In this document: positions 1 to 7,807 of the stretch, piece by piece
Layout: each line of letters opens with the position of its first letter
How positions within the stretch are numbered: position 1 is the stretch's first letter
Source of the DNA: a virus
IMG/VR virus record: IMGVR_UViG_3300007640_000245
Span: 1-23,703 of that record
Reading direction: 5' to 3' (one strand)
Length of the DNA: 23,703 bases
Program-made: the position numbers and the translations under genes
Notes under the pieces: model-generated
Seen by the model: the letters and a program-made list of their open reading frames with translations, nothing else
Database searches by the model: none
What the model was told of the DNA's origin: nothing

Positions 1-60
1 GACAAAAACCCAGCTCAGGCATGACCACATGCCCTGGATCCACAGCCATGGCTTATTCAT
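1..60 (-). CDS. Possible partial gene start leaving the window on the left
   Basis: On the minus strand an ATG at 60-58 overlaps the TGA of the neighbouring small membrane peptide in an ATGA arrangement. It opens a frame with no stop up to the window edge (20 codons, beginning MNKPWLW, rich in Trp and hydrophobic residues). A second ATG at 49-47 opens another frame (MAVDPGHV) that also stays open to the edge. I cannot tell which is used or what it encodes. The ATGA coupling slightly favours the first. Confidence 0.25.
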   Translation of the reverse strand, partial: MNKPWLWIQGMWSCLSWVFV

Positions 61-158
61 CTACGGGCAACCTCGCTAAAGAAGATGTAGGCGTCAATGC
101 CAATGACAACGAGCATAGCTCCTAACAGCGTTGCAATTGCGTAGTAGAAATCACGCAT
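57..158 (-). CDS. Small single-pass membrane peptide, 33 aa
   Basis: This short gene reads MRDFYYAIATLL and continues through a hydrophobic helix (about residues 5-28, including LLGAMLVVIGIDAYIFF) to a charged end EVARR. It looks like a one-helix membrane peptide with a short N-terminal and a basic C-terminal tail. An AGG lies about 10 bases before the ATG. It is divergent from the nuclease gene at 211 and overlaps a possible downstream start by ATGA. Tiny one-helix proteins are common in cyanophages and in photosystems, but nothing here identifies a partner, so the function is unknown. The open frame, start, hydrophobic pattern and stop are seen directly. That it is a real gene is inference. 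Confidence 0.5.
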   Translation of the reverse strand: MRDFYYAIATLLGAMLVVIGIDAYIFFSEVARR

Positions 159-210
159 CTTCACAAACCTAATTTATGCATTAAGCTAGCCGTAATATAC
201 AGAACCATCA
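159..210. promoter_or_regulatory. Divergent intergenic region, weak promoter candidates
   Basis: These 52 AT-rich bases separate the leftward membrane peptide from the rightward nuclease gene, so they should hold the start signals for both. A TAATATAC stretch about 20 bases before the ATG at 211 resembles a sigma-70 -10 element, but I see no convincing -35 hexamer and no strong ribosome-binding site. Confidence 0.25.
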
Positions 211-1065
211 ATGGTTGCTAAGATTAAGACACAAGATCCTTGGCAGGAAGCTGAGGAGAAGCAACCGGAAACAATGCGGGACCTTAACAGGACCGCAGCC
301 AGAATTACGCTTAACGGAAAACGTCACTATACAACTCCGTTACCCACTGGACCTGCGCCGTCCGTAACTACCATTATCAGTGAGACAGCTTCCGAAGCAA
401 ACAAACGGAAGTTGGAGATGTGGTCTAAGAACAATCCAGGGGTCAAAGAGGCTGCTGCTGAGCGTGGTACCGCTGTTCACTTCGGCATGGAGCAGTACCT
501 AAAAGGGAATAAAAACCCTGAGATCCCTGATGAATACAAGGATTTCTGGACGGGGATGCCTGCTATCCTTGATCAGTTCTCCGAGGTTCTCTGGGCAGAA
601 TCGCCGGTCAAGGACGACTACAAATTCACACTAGGTGCCGACGATGTGGCGAGGGTTTGGGGTTGTGATGATGAGGGTCGGGCTTGGGCTGGTGCTCCTG
701 ACATCATCGCTGTGGTTAACAATAAGCTTACTCTTGCTGACCTCAAGACCTCAGTAAAACCCTATAGCCGTAAGTGGCCGAAGGAACATGAGAAGGGTTC
801 GCAAGAATGGCGGGACCTCTTGGGTGGGTACATGAAGTTCAAGAAGACCTGCAAGCAACTCGCCGCATATGACATGGCGATTGAGCAGACTCTTGGATTG
901 AAGGTAAGTCAGGCTGCCATCCTGGTTTCGACGCCCGTTCGTACCCAGATCTTCAAGATCTCCAGGCGTTTCCTCGATTCCCTGCGGGATGACTGGCTGA
1001 AGATTGTAGCTGAGTACTATGCACAAGTAGATAACTGTAACGTATATGATCAGGACCTTATTTAA
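211..1065 (+). CDS. PD-(D/E)XK nuclease (RecB/Cas4/exonuclease-like), 284 aa
   Basis: The protein shows the core of the PD-(D/E)XK nuclease fold used by RecB-, Cas4- and lambda-exonuclease-type enzymes. It has a His in the RGTAVHFGMEQYL helix (H90), an acidic residue in GAPDII (D164), the D-x-K strand LADLKTS (D177, K179), and a C-terminal Q-x3-Y motif in KQLAAY (Q216, Y220). Such phage enzymes cut or resect DNA ends with metal ions during replication and recombination. The gene opens a rightward run leading to the primase-helicase, which fits a replication/recombination role. Its last 20 bases overlap the next gene. Whether it is an exo- or endonuclease, and its substrate polarity, cannot be read from the sequence. 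The fold call is fairly firm and the exact role is inference. Confidence 0.75.
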   Translation: MVAKIKTQDPWQEAEEKQPETMRDLNRTAARITLNGKRHYTTPLPTGPAPSVTTIISETASEANKRKLEMWSKNNPGVKEAAAERGTAVHFGMEQYLKGNKNPEIPDEYKDFWTGMPAILDQFSEVLWAESPVKDDYKFTLGADDVARVWGCDDEGRAWAGAPDIIAVVNNKLTLADLKTSVKPYSRKWPKEHEKGSQEWRDLLGGYMKFKKTCKQLAAYDMAIEQTLGLKVSQAAILVSTPVRTQIFKISRRFLDSLRDDWLKIVAEYYAQVDNCNVYDQDLI

Positions 1066-1330
1066 GGACATCATCGACGCTGTTATTAAGTGGTGGAAAA
1101 AGACCTGGTTTGAAGCAAAGCTTAAGGCCAGGCTTGATATGATCGAACTAGAGAATCGGATTGCATCCGAGATAGAACGTGAGGAACAAAACAAACCTCT
1201 CTATATCGAGCACCCGATTGATCCTGAGCTTCAGACCGGTGAGTCTCAGAAGCTTGGCGGGGCAATGGAGTTAAGGGCACCTTGGTACACTGATGACTCT
1301 GAACAAGAATCAAAGGATGGAGAACCGTGA
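1046..1330 (+). CDS. Hypothetical charged helical protein, 94 aa
   Basis: I do not recognise this protein. It starts at an ATG that overlaps the end of the nuclease gene by 20 bases. Residues 1-50 look like a long amphipathic, basic helix with a Trp-rich patch (IKWWKKTWF). The second half is acidic, proline-containing and probably disordered (SEQESKDGEP at the end). It overlaps the following small gene by 14 bases, so all three are probably one transcript. The Trp/Lys face could bind a membrane, a nucleic acid or a partner, but there is no motif to decide. Confidence 0.6.
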   Translation: MIRTLFKDIIDAVIKWWKKTWFEAKLKARLDMIELENRIASEIEREEQNKPLYIEHPIDPELQTGESQKLGGAMELRAPWYTDDSEQESKDGEP

Positions 1331-1469
1331 GCGACACGCATGGGACATCGCCTGTCAAACCGCTGTCGTCACCAAGGAAGATGCGTTGCAGGTGTACTAC
1401 AGATTGATGCAAAAGTTTGAAGAAATGGATCCGATTCAAACTGATGCTGAGTCTAATAAGTCTTGCTGA
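1317..1469 (+). CDS. Hypothetical small protein, 50 aa
   Basis: This short gene begins with ATG inside the end of the previous gene and reads MENRERHAWDIACQTAV, ending AESNKSC. It is charged, helical and has no signal peptide or membrane segment. The tight 14-base overlap, the open frame and the absence of another gene between 1330 and 1543 support it as a real member of this operon. The AAGG just before the ATG may help ribosome binding but sits very close. Function is unknown. Confidence 0.5.
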   Translation: MENRERHAWDIACQTAVVTKEDALQVYYRLMQKFEEMDPIQTDAESNKSC

Positions 1470-1542
1470 TCTACAGAAATCTGTAAGGGGCGGTTTGGAT
1501 TGGCGGCCGTAGGATAAAGAGACAAACAACTCGGCCCTCCCC
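1470..1542. other. Short intergenic stretch with a small palindrome
   Basis: This 73-base gap holds a 6-bp inverted repeat with a 2-base spacer (TACAGA AA TCTGTA, 1472-1485), followed by a G-rich run. The spacing is too small for a stable terminator hairpin and there is no T-run. It might be a protein-binding site or chance. Confidence 0.25.
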
Positions 1543-1728
1543 ATGGACATCCAAGTCAGCATGGGTGAGTGGATGAATAGTCTCATGAGTCGCATGATGC
1601 ATGCGGCAGACGGGGACTGTTTTTATCTGCCCACCCAGATGCATCTGCATGCCTACATGATCTTAAAAGAGGGACCTTTTTCGGACCGAGACTTTAAAGT
1701 AGAAATCAAGAATCAAGAAGTAGTATGA
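1543..1728 (+). CDS. Hypothetical small protein, 61 aa
   Basis: The product begins MDIQVSMGEWMNSLMSRMMH and is rich in Met and His in its first forty residues. It ends in a short charged tail. No domain is recognised. Its stop codon overlaps the ATG of the primase-helicase in an ATGA arrangement, a strong sign that the two are translated together. A second Met at codon 7 is a possible alternative start. The coupling makes it likely to be real, but its job is unknown; a helper of the replication protein is only a guess from position. Confidence 0.55.
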   Translation: MDIQVSMGEWMNSLMSRMMHAADGDCFYLPTQMHLHAYMILKEGPFSDRDFKVEIKNQEVV

Positions 1729-4358
1729 CCAGTCGTAATCAGCAGGCCCTTCGTCCCGGTGAAATCCGCCTCGATTACATACCCGTCGACTGGCCCTTAA
1801 CACCGCTTGGTGAAAATAAAAATCCTTACGTCAGTGGCTGGCAAAATAAGCCATTCAGCTCCAAGGAAATTGAAGAGGAGTTGATCTCAGGCAAGTGCAA
1901 AGCTGTTGGCTTGCTTGGTGGTCCGGTCTATAACCATCCTTACGGATTGGTATGGGTTGATGTCGATGGCCCCAGCGTTTACAAACTGCTGGAAGAGCTG
2001 TCGGAGATGCCGCTAGCAGAAGCTTTGCCGCCAACACTGACTATTTTCAGTGGCAAGATTGGCCGGGAACGTAAGCTTTATCGCCTGGATCGAGAAAAAC
2101 ATAAGCATTTCGTCCGCAACAAGTACACCTGGCACGCCGAGGAGGACAAGGAAAAACTTGAAATTCTCTGGAAACGTCACCAGGGTGTTCTCATGGGTCT
2201 ACACCCTGAGACTGAGGGTTACTACACCGGAGAAGGAGAAGGCTTTGAGTGGGCTGACTCACTGCCAGAGTTTCCCGATTGGCTGATGAACGCCATCGTT
2301 CAGAAGAACGTACGGCACGGGGTACCTGCCAAAGAGATCACTCGAATGGTTGGTCCTGGTTTCGTTGTTCAGTCTGAGATCACCCCTGAGCGTGACATCC
2401 AACTCGCTGCAGAGGCAACTTGGGGAATGCTGGAAAAAAATCCGCATGCCCCTGATGACTACGACATCTGGATCACGGTGGGTCAGACCCTGCACCAGGT
2501 CGATGAATCCCTCCTTGAAGTGTGGGATGAATGGTCAAAGCATTCAGAAAAGTACAGGGAAGGCGAGTGTCACCGCAGGTGGCGTTCCTTCTCTAGGAAT
2601 GGTGGTCGGGGTCTTGGCACTCTCGTTCACATGGCCCAGGAGCAGGGCTGGCAACCGTCTCAGGATTATCGTGCAATGAATGTTGATGATGCGACACTAG
2701 ATCACGTTTCAAAACTCTTAGAGGAGCTGGAAGAAGATTTAGGTTTGTCTCCACAAAAAGCAAGGAATCCTGAACGCATCCCTCCTGTTGCGCGATTGCC
2801 CCGGCCGGGAGAGGGCTCAACAAAAACAAAGAAAGACCAGCGAACACGAAACCCTTCATCGAATGTAGTGACTGATGTCCTGCTGCAGATGTATAACGGC
2901 GATCTGCTGTTTAGTCAACCGCATGGTCAGTTTTTTTTATATGAACACAAGAGTGTTGGCCTCTGGTCTTGTATGACCAAGGTTGAGATCCTTGGTGATA
3001 TCCGTCAGAAGATGCAGGAGCTGGGTGACTTCTTACCCAATGGCTTCAGTAGCAATCTGATGAATGACGTATGCTCTCAGCTCCAGTCGGTCCTGACCTT
3101 TGATGAGTGGTATGACGGCGCGGACTACCTCCTCTTCACCAATGGTGTGCTGGATGTGGCTACCAGGGAGCTGCTTCCTTTTAACCGGGAGCTGCACCTC
3201 ACCCAGCAGATGCCGTATTCCTACGATCCCGCCGCAACATGCGAAGAAATTGTTAAGTGGCTTAAGCACACGCAGCACAACAGCTGGGAACGTGCTCAAG
3301 TTCTCCGTGCTTGGTTGCGGGCAACACTGCTGGGTCGTTACGAAATTCAAAAGTTCGTCGAGATCGTTGGCCCCGGTAAGTCGGGTAAGTCGACCTACGC
3401 AAACTTGGCAGTGGCCCTAGTTGGTAAGAGCAATACCTACTCCACCGACTTCGAGAACATGGAGAAGAACCGCTTTGAAGCAGCGGCCTACATGGGTAAA
3501 AAGCTTCTGCTGTTCCAGGATGCTGACCGGTGGGGTGGTTCTGTCTCCCGTCTGAAAGCCATCACCGGTAACGACTGGATCCGTTCGGAACGTAAGTATC
3601 AAGGCGAGGCGCTGGATCCTTTCCAGTACCACGGCATGGTCATGATCACCGCTAACGAGGCAATTCAGTCCACTGACTACACCTCTGGTCTGGCACGTCG
3701 TCGTCTCACCATCCCCTTTGACCGTCCCTTTGAAGGTGGCCAATCGGAACAAAAGGAACTGATCAAGTTCAATTCCAAGGGGGAGCCGCAAGGTATCTTT
3801 GCTCCGATGCTGTCTGGTCTGGTGAACTGGCTGCTGGATATGACGGAGGATGAGATGCGTGAGTACCTGATGGAGACTTCCAAGAAGGTGAAGTTCTTCA
3901 AGAAGTACGAGAAGATGCAGAACCTTCGCTCCAACCCGCTGCTTGATTGGATGGAGCACAAGGTTGTCTTTGATCCAGGTGTGCGTGCATCGGTTGGCTT
4001 TACCAAGTCAGCACCGATGGGTTCCTCTCATATGTACGCCAACCAGGACAAGTGGTTGTATGCCAGCTACGCAGAGTTCTGTCGGAACTGCAACGTGGGC
4101 ATCATGTCCCGTAACCGTTTTGAACCTCTGTTCCTTGATATCTGCACCCACCAGCTCAAGATGAATGTCTATGCCCTCCGCAATTCCCGTGGCATGGGTG
4201 TCATCAACGTTGCTGTTCGGGAGTCCGATTCCAAGTACGAAGGCTGGCCCTCCATCGTTGAAGTGTCCTCTGACAAGGAAAAATACAAAGAGTTTTACGG
4301 TGTTGCACTAGATGCAAATACTGATGAGAAAATAGAGGTTGTTGAAGAAATGCTGTGA
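1725..4358 (+). CDS. Primase-helicase: prim-pol N-terminus with SF3 (P4/D5-type) helicase, 877 aa
   Basis: This large replication protein combines primer synthesis and DNA unwinding. The N-terminal third resembles a bifunctional primase-polymerase (archaeo-eukaryotic primase fold), with an acidic pair VDVDG at D79/D81. Around residues 235-295 there is a primase C-terminal-like helical segment (YDIWITVGQTL and later CHRRWRSF). Residues 340-380 form a charged linker. The C-terminal half is a superfamily-3 helicase of the P4/D5 kind. It has Walker A GPGKSGKST (549-557), Walker B LLLFQDAD (D599, D601) and a motif-C-like ITANE near 640. Such proteins load at phage origins and both prime and unwind. 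The gene is coupled at both ends (ATGA upstream, GTGA downstream with speD). Domain calls come from visible motifs; the boundaries are approximate. Confidence 0.88.
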   Translation: MTSRNQQALRPGEIRLDYIPVDWPLTPLGENKNPYVSGWQNKPFSSKEIEEELISGKCKAVGLLGGPVYNHPYGLVWVDVDGPSVYKLLEELSEMPLAEALPPTLTIFSGKIGRERKLYRLDREKHKHFVRNKYTWHAEEDKEKLEILWKRHQGVLMGLHPETEGYYTGEGEGFEWADSLPEFPDWLMNAIVQKNVRHGVPAKEITRMVGPGFVVQSEITPERDIQLAAEATWGMLEKNPHAPDDYDIWITVGQTLHQVDESLLEVWDEWSKHSEKYREGECHRRWRSFSRNGGRGLGTLVHMAQEQGWQPSQDYRAMNVDDATLDHVSKLLEELEEDLGLSPQKARNPERIPPVARLPRPGEGSTKTKKDQRTRNPSSNVVTDVLLQMYNGDLLFSQPHGQFFLYEHKSVGLWSCMTKVEILGDIRQKMQELGDFLPNGFSSNLMNDVCSQLQSVLTFDEWYDGADYLLFTNGVLDVATRELLPFNRELHLTQQMPYSYDPAATCEEIVKWLKHTQHNSWERAQVLRAWLRATLLGRYEIQKFVEIVGPGKSGKSTYANLAVALVGKSNTYSTDFENMEKNRFEAAAYMGKKLLLFQDADRWGGSVSRLKAITGNDWIRSERKYQGEALDPFQYHGMVMITANEAIQSTDYTSGLARRRLTIPFDRPFEGGQSEQKELIKFNSKGEPQGIFAPMLSGLVNWLLDMTEDEMREYLMETSKKVKFFKKYEKMQNLRSNPLLDWMEHKVVFDPGVRASVGFTKSAPMGSSHMYANQDKWLYASYAEFCRNCNVGIMSRNRFEPLFLDICTHQLKMNVYALRNSRGMGVINVAVRESDSKYEGWPSIVEVSSDKEKYKEFYGVALDANTDEKIEVVEEML

Positions 4359-4714
4359 GCAATGGCCGCCACCTGATCTTGGATCTCTATGACTGTGATC
4401 CAGTGATCCTTAACGATTACGAAGGCCTGGAGCAGATCATGCTGGCAGGCCTCAGTCTTTCCAAGGCGAATGTGCTGCGGATTATTGGTGAGAAGTTTCA
4501 GCCGCAAGGTGTCACTCTGTTGGCACTACTGGCTGAATCGCACTGCTCGATCCACACCTGGCCTGAGATTGGTTACGCCGCTATTGATCTCTATACCTGC
4601 GGGGATACAACCAATACCCATAAGGCGGCTGAGTTCATACGGGTGAAATTAAAAGCACAGAACTCTGAGGAGAAAGAGTTAGTACGGTCTATTACTCCGT
4701 CAAATTGTGTATAG
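4355..4714 (+). CDS. speD: S-adenosylmethionine decarboxylase proenzyme, 119 aa
   Basis: The enzyme removes the carboxyl group of S-adenosylmethionine to give the aminopropyl donor for spermidine synthesis. It is made as a proenzyme that cuts itself and turns a serine into a pyruvoyl cofactor. The conserved cleavage region AESHCSIHTWPE is present: E61-S62, with S62 the expected pyruvoyl precursor. H67 and C82 (in DLYTCG) match the processing His and catalytic Cys of the short bacterial class (Ser63, His68, Cys83 in the Thermotoga enzyme). At 119 residues it has the usual short-class length. It starts at GTG in a GTGA overlap with the primase-helicase stop and overlaps the glycosyltransferase by 8 bases. 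speD is a known cyanophage auxiliary metabolic gene. The host presumably supplies the rest of the pathway. Confidence 0.92.
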   Translation: MSNGRHLILDLYDCDPVILNDYEGLEQIMLAGLSLSKANVLRIIGEKFQPQGVTLLALLAESHCSIHTWPEIGYAAIDLYTCGDTTNTHKAAEFIRVKLKAQNSEEKELVRSITPSNCV

Positions 4715-6002
4715 TAAATCGGAGAATATCCGATTAACTGTGGATAAAAAACCAAAACTTTTGTGGGTGGGTGACGTTGTTGCAACCACAGGGTTTGCGC
4801 GTGTCACCCATAACGTGGTTCAGCGCCTCAAGGACAAGTACGAAGTCGTCATCCTTGGCTGTAACTGGCATGGAGACCCTGATCCCATGCAGCAAGAGTT
4901 TCGGATGTATCCCGCATCCAACCGGTTCCAGCAGGCTCCCTTCGGAGAAGATCGCATCCGAGAGATCGTTGAGCTTGAAAAGCCTGATGTGGTCTTCACA
5001 ATCAACGACTGCTGGATCATCAATACCCAGTACTCCAAGATTGCTGACCTCCACAAGGAGAGGGGCTTTAAGTTTGTGGGTTACATGCCCATGGACTCCT
5101 ATGGCTGGGTGGGTTGCTTAGGTGATACCGCCAATGAATGGGATGCAGTTGTCTCCTACACGGAGTTCGGTGCCCATGAGTTCCTGCGGGGCGGTATCAA
5201 CAAACCGATCAGTGTGATTCCCCATGGCGTGACGGCTGGTCAGTTCAAGCCGGGCGATAAGAAGGAAGCACGCCGCAAGTTGGGTATCAATGAGGATGCC
5301 TTCATCGTCTTCAATGGCAACCGCAACCAGTTCCGTAAGCGCATTGACATCACCATCAGTGCCTTTGCTGAGTTCGCTAAGGACAAGCCCGATGCCATGC
5401 TCTACCTGCATATGGGTGGTAAGGACCAGGGCTGGGATGTGATGCAGCTCTTCGGTCGTGAGATGCAACGCCGTGGTCTTGATGGCAACAACCGGATCAT
5501 CATGACCGCCAACACTGCTGGCCCACCGTCAGTCCCAGTTGAGATGCTTGAGACTATCTATCAGTGTGCTGATGTGGGTGTCAATACCTGCAAAGGTGAG
5601 GGCTGGGGTCTCGTCAACTTTGAGCACGCTGCCTGCCGCGTTGCCCAGGTCGTGCCCGATCACACCTCCTGCAAAGAGATCTTCGATGGCTACGGCAAGC
5701 TGATCCGTTGCGACCACATTGATGTGGATACCAACTTCGGCCGTGAAATGCCCTGCCCCTCCCACCTCCACCTTGCAGAGATCCTGACCGAACTCTATGA
5801 GGACCGCGACAAGCTCGATGCCGTCTCTGAGCTGTGCTACATCCGCGCTACGGACGATCAGTTCAACTGGGATACGGTTGCTGCTCAGTTCGATGGGGTG
5901 TTCCACGAGGTGCTCAACTCTGGGATCGAGCAGCCTGCCGTGAGCCTCGGTAAAAAGAAAAAGAAAGCTAAAGCGGCAAGCAAGGAGCTAGTTGGGGTCT
6001 AA
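4707..6002 (+). CDS. Glycosyltransferase, GT4-like (group 1), 431 aa
   Basis: The protein has two Rossmann-type halves. The N-terminal half begins at the strand KLLWVGDVVATTGFARV, a glycine-containing acceptor-side loop. The C-terminal half holds the E-x7-E motif of retaining group-1 glycosyltransferases (E298 and E306 in GEGWGLVNFE), which binds the sugar nucleotide. IPHGV near 174 and FNGNRNQFRKR near 203 also match the family. It should transfer a sugar from a nucleotide donor, but the acceptor (phage DNA, virion protein or host glycan) is not visible. The last residues are a Lys-rich tail (GKKKKKAKAASKE). I kept the GTG at 4707, which overlaps speD by 8 bases; GTG at 4740 (behind GGAG) is a real alternative. 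It ends just before a strong terminator. Confidence 0.8.
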   Translation: MYSKSENIRLTVDKKPKLLWVGDVVATTGFARVTHNVVQRLKDKYEVVILGCNWHGDPDPMQQEFRMYPASNRFQQAPFGEDRIREIVELEKPDVVFTINDCWIINTQYSKIADLHKERGFKFVGYMPMDSYGWVGCLGDTANEWDAVVSYTEFGAHEFLRGGINKPISVIPHGVTAGQFKPGDKKEARRKLGINEDAFIVFNGNRNQFRKRIDITISAFAEFAKDKPDAMLYLHMGGKDQGWDVMQLFGREMQRRGLDGNNRIIMTANTAGPPSVPVEMLETIYQCADVGVNTCKGEGWGLVNFEHAACRVAQVVPDHTSCKEIFDGYGKLIRCDHIDVDTNFGREMPCPSHLHLAEILTELYEDRDKLDAVSELCYIRATDDQFNWDTVAAQFDGVFHEVLNSGIEQPAVSLGKKKKKAKAASKELVGV

Positions 6003-6030
6003 ACTCTGACTGGGTTATCCGCATGGGAAC

Positions 6031-6063
6031 AAGGCCTCCTGCTGCAACAGGGGGCTTTTTTGT
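6031..6063 (+). terminator. Rho-independent terminator after the replication operon
   Basis: An 11-bp stem (AAGGCCTCCTG paired with CAGGGGGCTTT, two wobble pairs) closes a 6-base loop CTGCAA and runs into a T-tract. It starts 28 bases after the glycosyltransferase stop, so it ends the rightward transcript begun near 211. Confidence 0.85.
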
Positions 6064-6267
6064 GGGCAACCTGTCTCAGGTCAAGACTCAGGTGTCGGTG
6101 TGGAGAATGCAGACTTTGGGGGGTCTTTAATCCTTACGTGAGGTAAACGACATAAAGGTACCGATTAGTCGTCTACCTTATATAAAGATAAAAGTAGGGT
6201 CAAACTCTGCATCCCTGCACCCACCACGACAAAACGGACCTAGAGTGTCCTCACTCAGTCCTTGGTC
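6064..6267 (+). promoter_or_regulatory. Intergenic region with inverted repeat and promoter-like sequence
   Basis: No gene is seen in these about 200 bases between the terminator and the next gene. They hold a direct repeat CTCAGGT, a run of six G, and an imperfect inverted repeat of 11 bp: AGGTAAACGAC at 6141-6151 and GTCGTCTACCT at 6168-6178, one mismatch, 16-base spacer. It is followed at once by the AT-rich TATATAAAGATAAAAG, which resembles a -10 region. The layout suggests a promoter with a regulator site that restarts transcription after the terminator. The start point itself is not shown. Confidence 0.45.
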
Positions 6268-6933
6268 ATGGCAAACCTCCTTTCCAACCTGCCCTTGTTC
6301 CGGCATGTACCAGGTATTGAGCAGCTGGAGGAGGACCGTCTCAACGAACTCGGCTACTACCGAGGCTTCCCTTGCCTTCACAACCATCTCATCCGAGACT
6401 CAACCAACCACTGGTGTTACGAGTGCGCTCACAAAATCCTCAGTAACGTCTGTGGTTTCGACATCAACTACCTCAGCCCTGAGTACCGCATCAAATACGG
6501 CAAGCTCTGGAACTCAGTCCAGATCGGCTTCCCGGACGAGTGTTGGGAGATCAAAGGCCCCACTGGTGCCACGCCAAAGAGGGTCTGTATGCCCTCCTAC
6601 AGGTCTGAATACAGCAAGCAGAAGTCCGATAACGTCAATGTCCACAAGGCGATCTACCAGTGCGCGTGGGGGGATGTGGGGGACCTAAAGGTGACCCGTC
6701 TATGTACCAACCCCAAGTGTGCCAACCCTTTGCATCTGGTCTCCAGCTTCAACCGCACCTACCCGCCTCAGACCATCTCACCGTTGGAAGTGGAGTTCAA
6801 GGCGGAGAAACTCATGCTTTACAACCGGCGCATGCAAGCTGGTCTTGATATGCAACCTTTGAATCGCAAAGAGAACAAGAATGCGATTACCAACCCTGAA
6901 TACGTAAAAGATCGCCCAGAGTACAATGAGTAA
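6268..6933 (+). CDS. Zinc-binding HNH-like (His-Me finger) protein, 221 aa
   Basis: Two metal-binding clusters are visible. Near residues 36-53 there is a Cys/His set (CLHNH then CYEC). Near 126-156 there is HKAIYQCAW followed by VTRLCTNPKCANPLHLV, with C146, C151 and H156. The second pattern, a His-containing hairpin followed by C-x4-C-x4-H with an NP-x-HL ending, is typical of the zinc-loop class of His-Me finger endonucleases, including some homing endonucleases. It may therefore be a DNA nuclease, mobile or used by the phage. The start is placed at ATG 6268 (MANLLSNLP); a TTG two codons upstream is less likely. The C-terminal 50 residues are charged and probably disordered. The nuclease call rests on the motif only. 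Confidence 0.6.
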   Translation: MANLLSNLPLFRHVPGIEQLEEDRLNELGYYRGFPCLHNHLIRDSTNHWCYECAHKILSNVCGFDINYLSPEYRIKYGKLWNSVQIGFPDECWEIKGPTGATPKRVCMPSYRSEYSKQKSDNVNVHKAIYQCAWGDVGDLKVTRLCTNPKCANPLHLVSSFNRTYPPQTISPLEVEFKAEKLMLYNRRMQAGLDMQPLNRKENKNAITNPEYVKDRPEYNE

Positions 6934-6953
6934 ACGGGGATAATAAATGTACA

Positions 6954-7685
6954 GTGCCTAGGATTTCGAACACGACTCAGAGGCGTAGAACGAAAGATAA
7001 CCCTCTAGACCTTGGTACTTTTGGGCAAACTTCTCTGCGTTATCTGACCGGCACACTTGGTCCTGTTAATCAGGTCGAACTAAATGGTTATGGTGGCGGC
7101 ACCATGAACCATTGGTTTCGCATCAATATTGCAACACCGGCTTGGATCATCACGCGTAAGGGAGCACCTCGCCCCAACTACATCCAGCTTTCTGCATACG
7201 ACTTAAATTTCAATCCGATCCAAGGTCGCATGATCTTTGATCAGGACAGCATCCAGACCACAAATGGACAAGGGGAAGTGTATTACCCCTATGTCGGTCA
7301 CATGATGGGTGCGGCGTCGGACTTCTATAACAACTTTGATCCACGTCGCGTCGATAAAGGTAATGATCTGTACTACCCTCTTCAGCCGGGTAGCTACCTG
7401 CTATGTGTATCGAGTACCAGGAATGAACGCCTGGACTACAGCCTCGGTCTTGTTATCGAGGTGGCTGACCTCAATCCATTCTTGATCCTGGAAGACTTCA
7501 GTTATCTACTTCTGGAAGATTCAACGGGTGATAATGAATTTGTCCTTTGTGATTTGTCTGAGTCTTATACCGGCAGCGAAGAGCACGAGCATTCGTTAGC
7601 TGAATGGAAAGCCGCCTGGAACCGTGAGCACCAGGATACAGATGCTTTCCCCGACATCTTTGTTCCATTGGTAACAAGGCCATGA
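6954..7685 (+). CDS. Hypothetical beta-rich protein, possibly virion-associated, 243 aa
   Basis: No known domain is recognised. The first 20 residues are basic and disordered (RISNTTQRRRTKDNP). Residues 25-190 alternate short hydrophobic strands with Gly/Tyr/Asn-rich turns (QVELNGYGGGTMNHWFRI; YYPLQPGSYLLCVSSTR), as in beta-sandwich surface or binding domains. The end is acidic and His-containing. The start is GTG at 6954, about 12 bases behind a GGGGA; an ATG at 6947 leads to a stop after four codons. Its stop overlaps the next ATG (ATGA). The strand pattern and the run towards a holin-like gene suggest a late virion or host-interaction protein, but this is inference. Confidence 0.55.
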   Translation: MPRISNTTQRRRTKDNPLDLGTFGQTSLRYLTGTLGPVNQVELNGYGGGTMNHWFRINIATPAWIITRKGAPRPNYIQLSAYDLNFNPIQGRMIFDQDSIQTTNGQGEVYYPYVGHMMGAASDFYNNFDPRRVDKGNDLYYPLQPGSYLLCVSSTRNERLDYSLGLVIEVADLNPFLILEDFSYLLLEDSTGDNEFVLCDLSESYTGSEEHEHSLAEWKAAWNREHQDTDAFPDIFVPLVTRP

Positions 7686-7807
7686 GTCTCCTCAAACGCA
7701 TCATTTGTTTTCTCACTGGATACAAAAAACCAACACCACAACAGTGTTTTGCCCGTTATTGTGAAGAAAATCCAAGCGCACCAGAGTGCCGAATGTATGA
7801 GGTTTAA
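7682..7807 (+). CDS. Hypothetical small Cys-containing protein, 41 aa
   Basis: This small gene starts in an ATGA overlap with the previous stop and ends in a TAATG overlap with the next start, so it is translationally coupled on both sides. The product begins MSLLKRIICFLTGYKK, a short basic amphipathic helix. It continues with a Cys-rich segment (QQCFARYCEENPSAPEC) with three regularly spaced Cys and a fourth in the helix. The spacing suggests a metal site or disulphides, or membrane attachment by the helix. Function is unknown. The double coupling is the main support for it. Confidence 0.6.
   Translation: MSLLKRIICFLTGYKKPTPQQCFARYCEENPSAPECRMYEV

Noticed and set aside
3417-3959. 180-residue open frame antisense to the primase-helicase
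   Set aside because: No ribosome-binding site, no domain, and it lies fully opposite the well-supported helicase domain.
6954-6990. TTCGAAC as part of a tRNA near 6960
   Set aside because: It falls in the start of the 243-residue gene and no cloverleaf can be drawn.
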